64,000 nucleotides of DNA from Mortierella sp. BCC40632 (taxonomy: Eukaryota; Mortierellomycota; Mortierellomycetes; Mortierellales; Mortierellaceae), in assembly GCA_011634665.1 (NCBI GenBank), contig WAEK01000010.1, positions 1,329,001 to 1,393,000 on the forward strand, in the 5' to 3' direction. Of this stretch, positions 61,401 to 64,000 are shown piece by piece; the first letter of the stretch is position 1; each line of letters starts with the position of its first letter. The position numbers were made by a program, and so were the translations under genes. The notes beneath the pieces are model-generated. The model ran no database searches. It was not told the DNA's origin and saw nothing but the letters and a program-made list of their open reading frames with translations.

Positions 61401-64000
61401 ATTTCGTCAAGCTCCTTCGCCATATCGAGACAGTAGTCGACGACGATCCGAGCCTGCTCAATTGCCGATGGATTGGTCCTGGCCTTCTCTAGGATGATTC
61501 CAACGGGGTTGGCACTACTTGCGTATGCTCTCAGAGGAATCCAGTTATTCTTGGTATTAACTTGAAGTAGTTTTTTCATGAGCAAGCTGGTGTAATTAGG
61601 AGCGAAACCGGGCTGCACTCTGCAGATTGTTGATATCAAGGATTTTGAACAGTTACCAAATTCTGGATATTGATTGACAAACAGGACAAGATACTTGATT
61701 GCTGAATCGAATGCTCCATTGGACTGGAACTTTTCACTAGCTGCGAGTCTGATCAGATCCTTAAATAGTTCACGCGCCTCACTTAGATCTTGTGCATTTG
61801 ATCTTCCTTTATAAGGCCGTATGTCTCCTTTAGTGGTACCGAGAGTCGGGAACCCTCCATGAGGGCAAATTCTCAGTCTCTGTATATCGGGAAGGTCGCC
61901 TAGGTCCCGAGAAAACAGTAGCTCGAGTTCGTCCTGGGATGACTGTGGAAGTCTCCAAATCGAGAATCGCGGATAAAATGTAGTCCTGTGTACCATCATG
62001 AGTCGAGAGCTCCCTTCTTTGAAAAAGCAATTGGTTGCTTCCCACCAATACTGTCGAGATTTGCCATCTCTGAGTCGGACATCTATACTCATCTTCATCC
62101 AGTCACCAAAGTCGCTTGTTCGAATGACAAATGTCCCTCCAGGATATGATACCTCCCTCCCACATACGACTTCGGGAACCTCATGGAGGTCCTTTGCGCA
62201 GTTGAGCGTACACAGAGGCTCGTCTTCGGTGCCAGTCAAGGTGTCTTCTAGATATGACACTTCGAGAGTTGGCCCATGGTGATATGCAATAATAGTCGAC
62301 TTGACGTTGGTTCCATCCCACTTTACACCGATCTTGATATCCTGAATGGTGTGGTTCGAGTTCAGTGGTATTGTGATATGTCTCCTCGGCTGAGAGATGT
62401 GTCTTGCGCCTTCGATAGAAAACACTTTGGTCCTCTCGCCAGTACCATAGATACTCCTGTCTCCTTCAAGAAACCCACAGTACTTGGTAGATGAAGACTT
62501 TGACTGCCGAATGAGATTCCCAGATTCTGTTGAGTAAATGAGAAATCCCATCTCCGTAATAATTGCCAGAGTCTTTCCGGTCGACGAGAGATGCTGTCCA
62601 TCAATCCAATGCGTGGTTTCAATCAAGTGCCTTGGCTTTCCAGATTCTAGATCCCAGATTGAGATCTGATAAGGTGAAATCCTCAATGCAAGGAAGCCTC
62701 CAGCCGTAGCTGAAGTAGATTGTTCAAAATGAACTATTCTCGGGTGTCGCACGACAGAGATGTGATAGAGCATCTCCCACTGGCCTGTAGTTTTATACAC
62801 ACTGAATCCCTGTTCTCCACAGGCAAAGAATCTCTCGGAATCGTCACTCCATTGGGATGCGTTGAGATGAGTGAACCTGGCTTCGCCACTGAAGAACTGA
62901 AGCACGGTACATTTGCTTTGGCGAAGTGATAGTTGGAGCGATTGGGGCACTTGCTCATTCTTGCGTGACTGGCGACTAATGTTCCCAGGGTATTCATAGA
63001 CAACAACCAGTCCAGGTTGTACCTCTTGCGTCGCGTAAACGGCAATCTGAGACCCATCCCATGACAACGATAGTCTGATAAATTCATTATCTACATCGAC
63101 TTCACTGCGTGCAATTGGTGTTGTGCGAGGATATGGATAGGTTGCTCTGGAGGTGGTCTCTGACAATCGAAGCTCCCAGAGATCAAGGAGCACCTTCTCT
63201 TCAATACTCGAGAGAGTAGCAGCATGGGATCCTGATGCTGAAATCTCAACACTCAATATTGTGACCGATATCTGCTGTTGGCCAGAATCATCGGCAATGG
63301 TGTGGAAAAGGTTGAATGCCTTCCTCGGCGACGACATCTGGGGAAGGATACAATCTGAAAGGAAAAAAATCACAAGTCATTTAGAGAATCTTAAAAAAGG
63401 GAAACGGGGCTATATTCGTTTTACAGAATCGCCCTACATACCATAGGAATCCTCGCTGGGTGGACCGTGGCTCAGTTCTGCATAGCACAACGTCAAAGAC
63501 CCTGGGTCTGACTCGTCTTTGTGATTCAGAGCAATAGAAAAATCTGACTTGACCTGATATCTCAGCAGTACTCTAATAAACGAGATTTCGCCTATTGACA
63601 GATAAACGAGAAAGTGTAATAGTTATAGTATATTAACGAACACGGGTAAAGAATTACAATCTCTGATTTCCAGTCTACTACTCACCGGCCTCAGGGAGAG
63701 GACCCAATTCGACCATCTATCCAAAAGCATTAGAGCTATTGTTTAATAGAGAGTACTGGAATACTTGTTGTAGTAGATAAGCTAACCTTATAACGAGTAT
63801 CTCACCTGTTCTGCGACGTCCAAGTACTTGATACCCTCAGCCTCCTGATCAAGCATGAAGCAAATCACCAAGTAATAGGACTGTCCTGACTGCAGCGGGG
63901 TCTCGAGCTAATACAAAACAATGTTGTGCGTCCTTTGTTCAATACAGGTTCCAGCATGGCGATAGAGTGTTTAGCTAGGATCAATCATGTCATACATTGC
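58486..64000 (-). CDS. Giant beta-propeller/TRP-like cation channel, 5' partial
   Basis: Predicted membrane cation channel of a family expanded in Mortierella-type fungi. Visible exons: 63907..63806, 63716..63686, 63591..63442, 63354..60867, 60772..60125, 60048..59904, 59797..59570, 59472..59328, 59192..59082, 58961..58486; 1,507 residues in phase, more beyond the right edge. The N-terminal half (63907 to about 61900) is a WD40-like propeller with WDLESGK and WKD-type strands, then a helical region. Transmembrane segments: NKFVYAVW..LLIVSGAL, LLGIFSGIIALSCVFLWLEF, SPYNLLDLVAY, SFSVVFVFLHL, KVFFMVLATSMIFFTIAI, a pore loop ISTVYLMMGGRYDPL, and a last helix FFTFSSILMLNMLIG. The cytosolic tail ends in a coiled coil, suggesting assembly into oligomers. 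An acidic run of about 110 residues (60535-60290) interrupts the membrane domain. Ion selectivity is unknown. Confidence 0.85.

Overview
The window is nuclear DNA from a fungus, most likely an early-diverging lineage of the Mortierella type (Mortierellomycota). The reasons are multi-exon genes with short GT-AG introns, branch-site-like CTAAC motifs, long CT/GA and poly-A/T tracts outside exons, a two-domain DUF8032-like protein, a very large beta-propeller plus TRP-like channel, and a cluster of secreted ML-domain proteins. Genus is inference. No bacterial, viral or organellar sequence was recognised. Exon joins were read by eye from splice signals, reading phase and family conservation, and the phases close for every gene given with confidence above about 0.5.

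Layout. 1-6570 (+): most of a Nup159/Nup214-type FG nucleoporin, open at the left edge. 7334-11558 (+): a Vts1/Smaug-type SAM-domain RNA-binding protein. 12656-14624 (-): a membrane protein with a carbon-nitrogen hydrolase domain resembling bacterial apolipoprotein N-acyltransferase. 15.8-33.7 kb (+): five head-to-tail genes for small secreted ML-domain (NPC2-like, lipid-binding) proteins, the first four separated by 2.5-3 kb spacers that are themselves repeated. 30-33 kb (-): weak gene candidates, including a possible 41-residue membrane protein divergent from the fifth ML gene. 34.9-37.3 kb (-): low-complexity DNA and a coiled-coil, single-pass membrane protein. 38705-39721 (+): an open Tc1/mariner transposase frame with a damaged catalytic triad. 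40624-43101 (-): a Kv-type potassium channel. 43734-46363 (-): a double DUF8032-like protein. 47364-49082 (-): a HAUS8-like augmin subunit. 49402-49888 (-): a 71-residue mitofissin (Atg44/DUF1748). 51001-51889 (+): a secreted lysozyme/GH19-like protein. 52161-52233 (-): tRNA-Gln(CUG). 54825-57019 (+): a Hal/Npr-type protein kinase. 58486 to beyond 64000 (-): a giant beta-propeller/TRP-like channel, open at the right edge.

How the genes relate. Most are unrelated housekeeping or signalling genes. The Kv channel, the Hal-type kinase (that family controls cation and nutrient transporters in yeast) and the TRP-like channel all concern ion transport, but nothing shows co-regulation. The one real locus is the ML array. 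Its copies share a promoter with a TATA box about 100 bp before the start codon, a signal peptide and a cysteine pattern. The spacers between neighbouring copies are nearly identical over hundreds of bases while the proteins differ at roughly a third or more of positions. That contrast, plus a MITE and retrotransposon-like remnants in the spacers, is the most interesting signal here.
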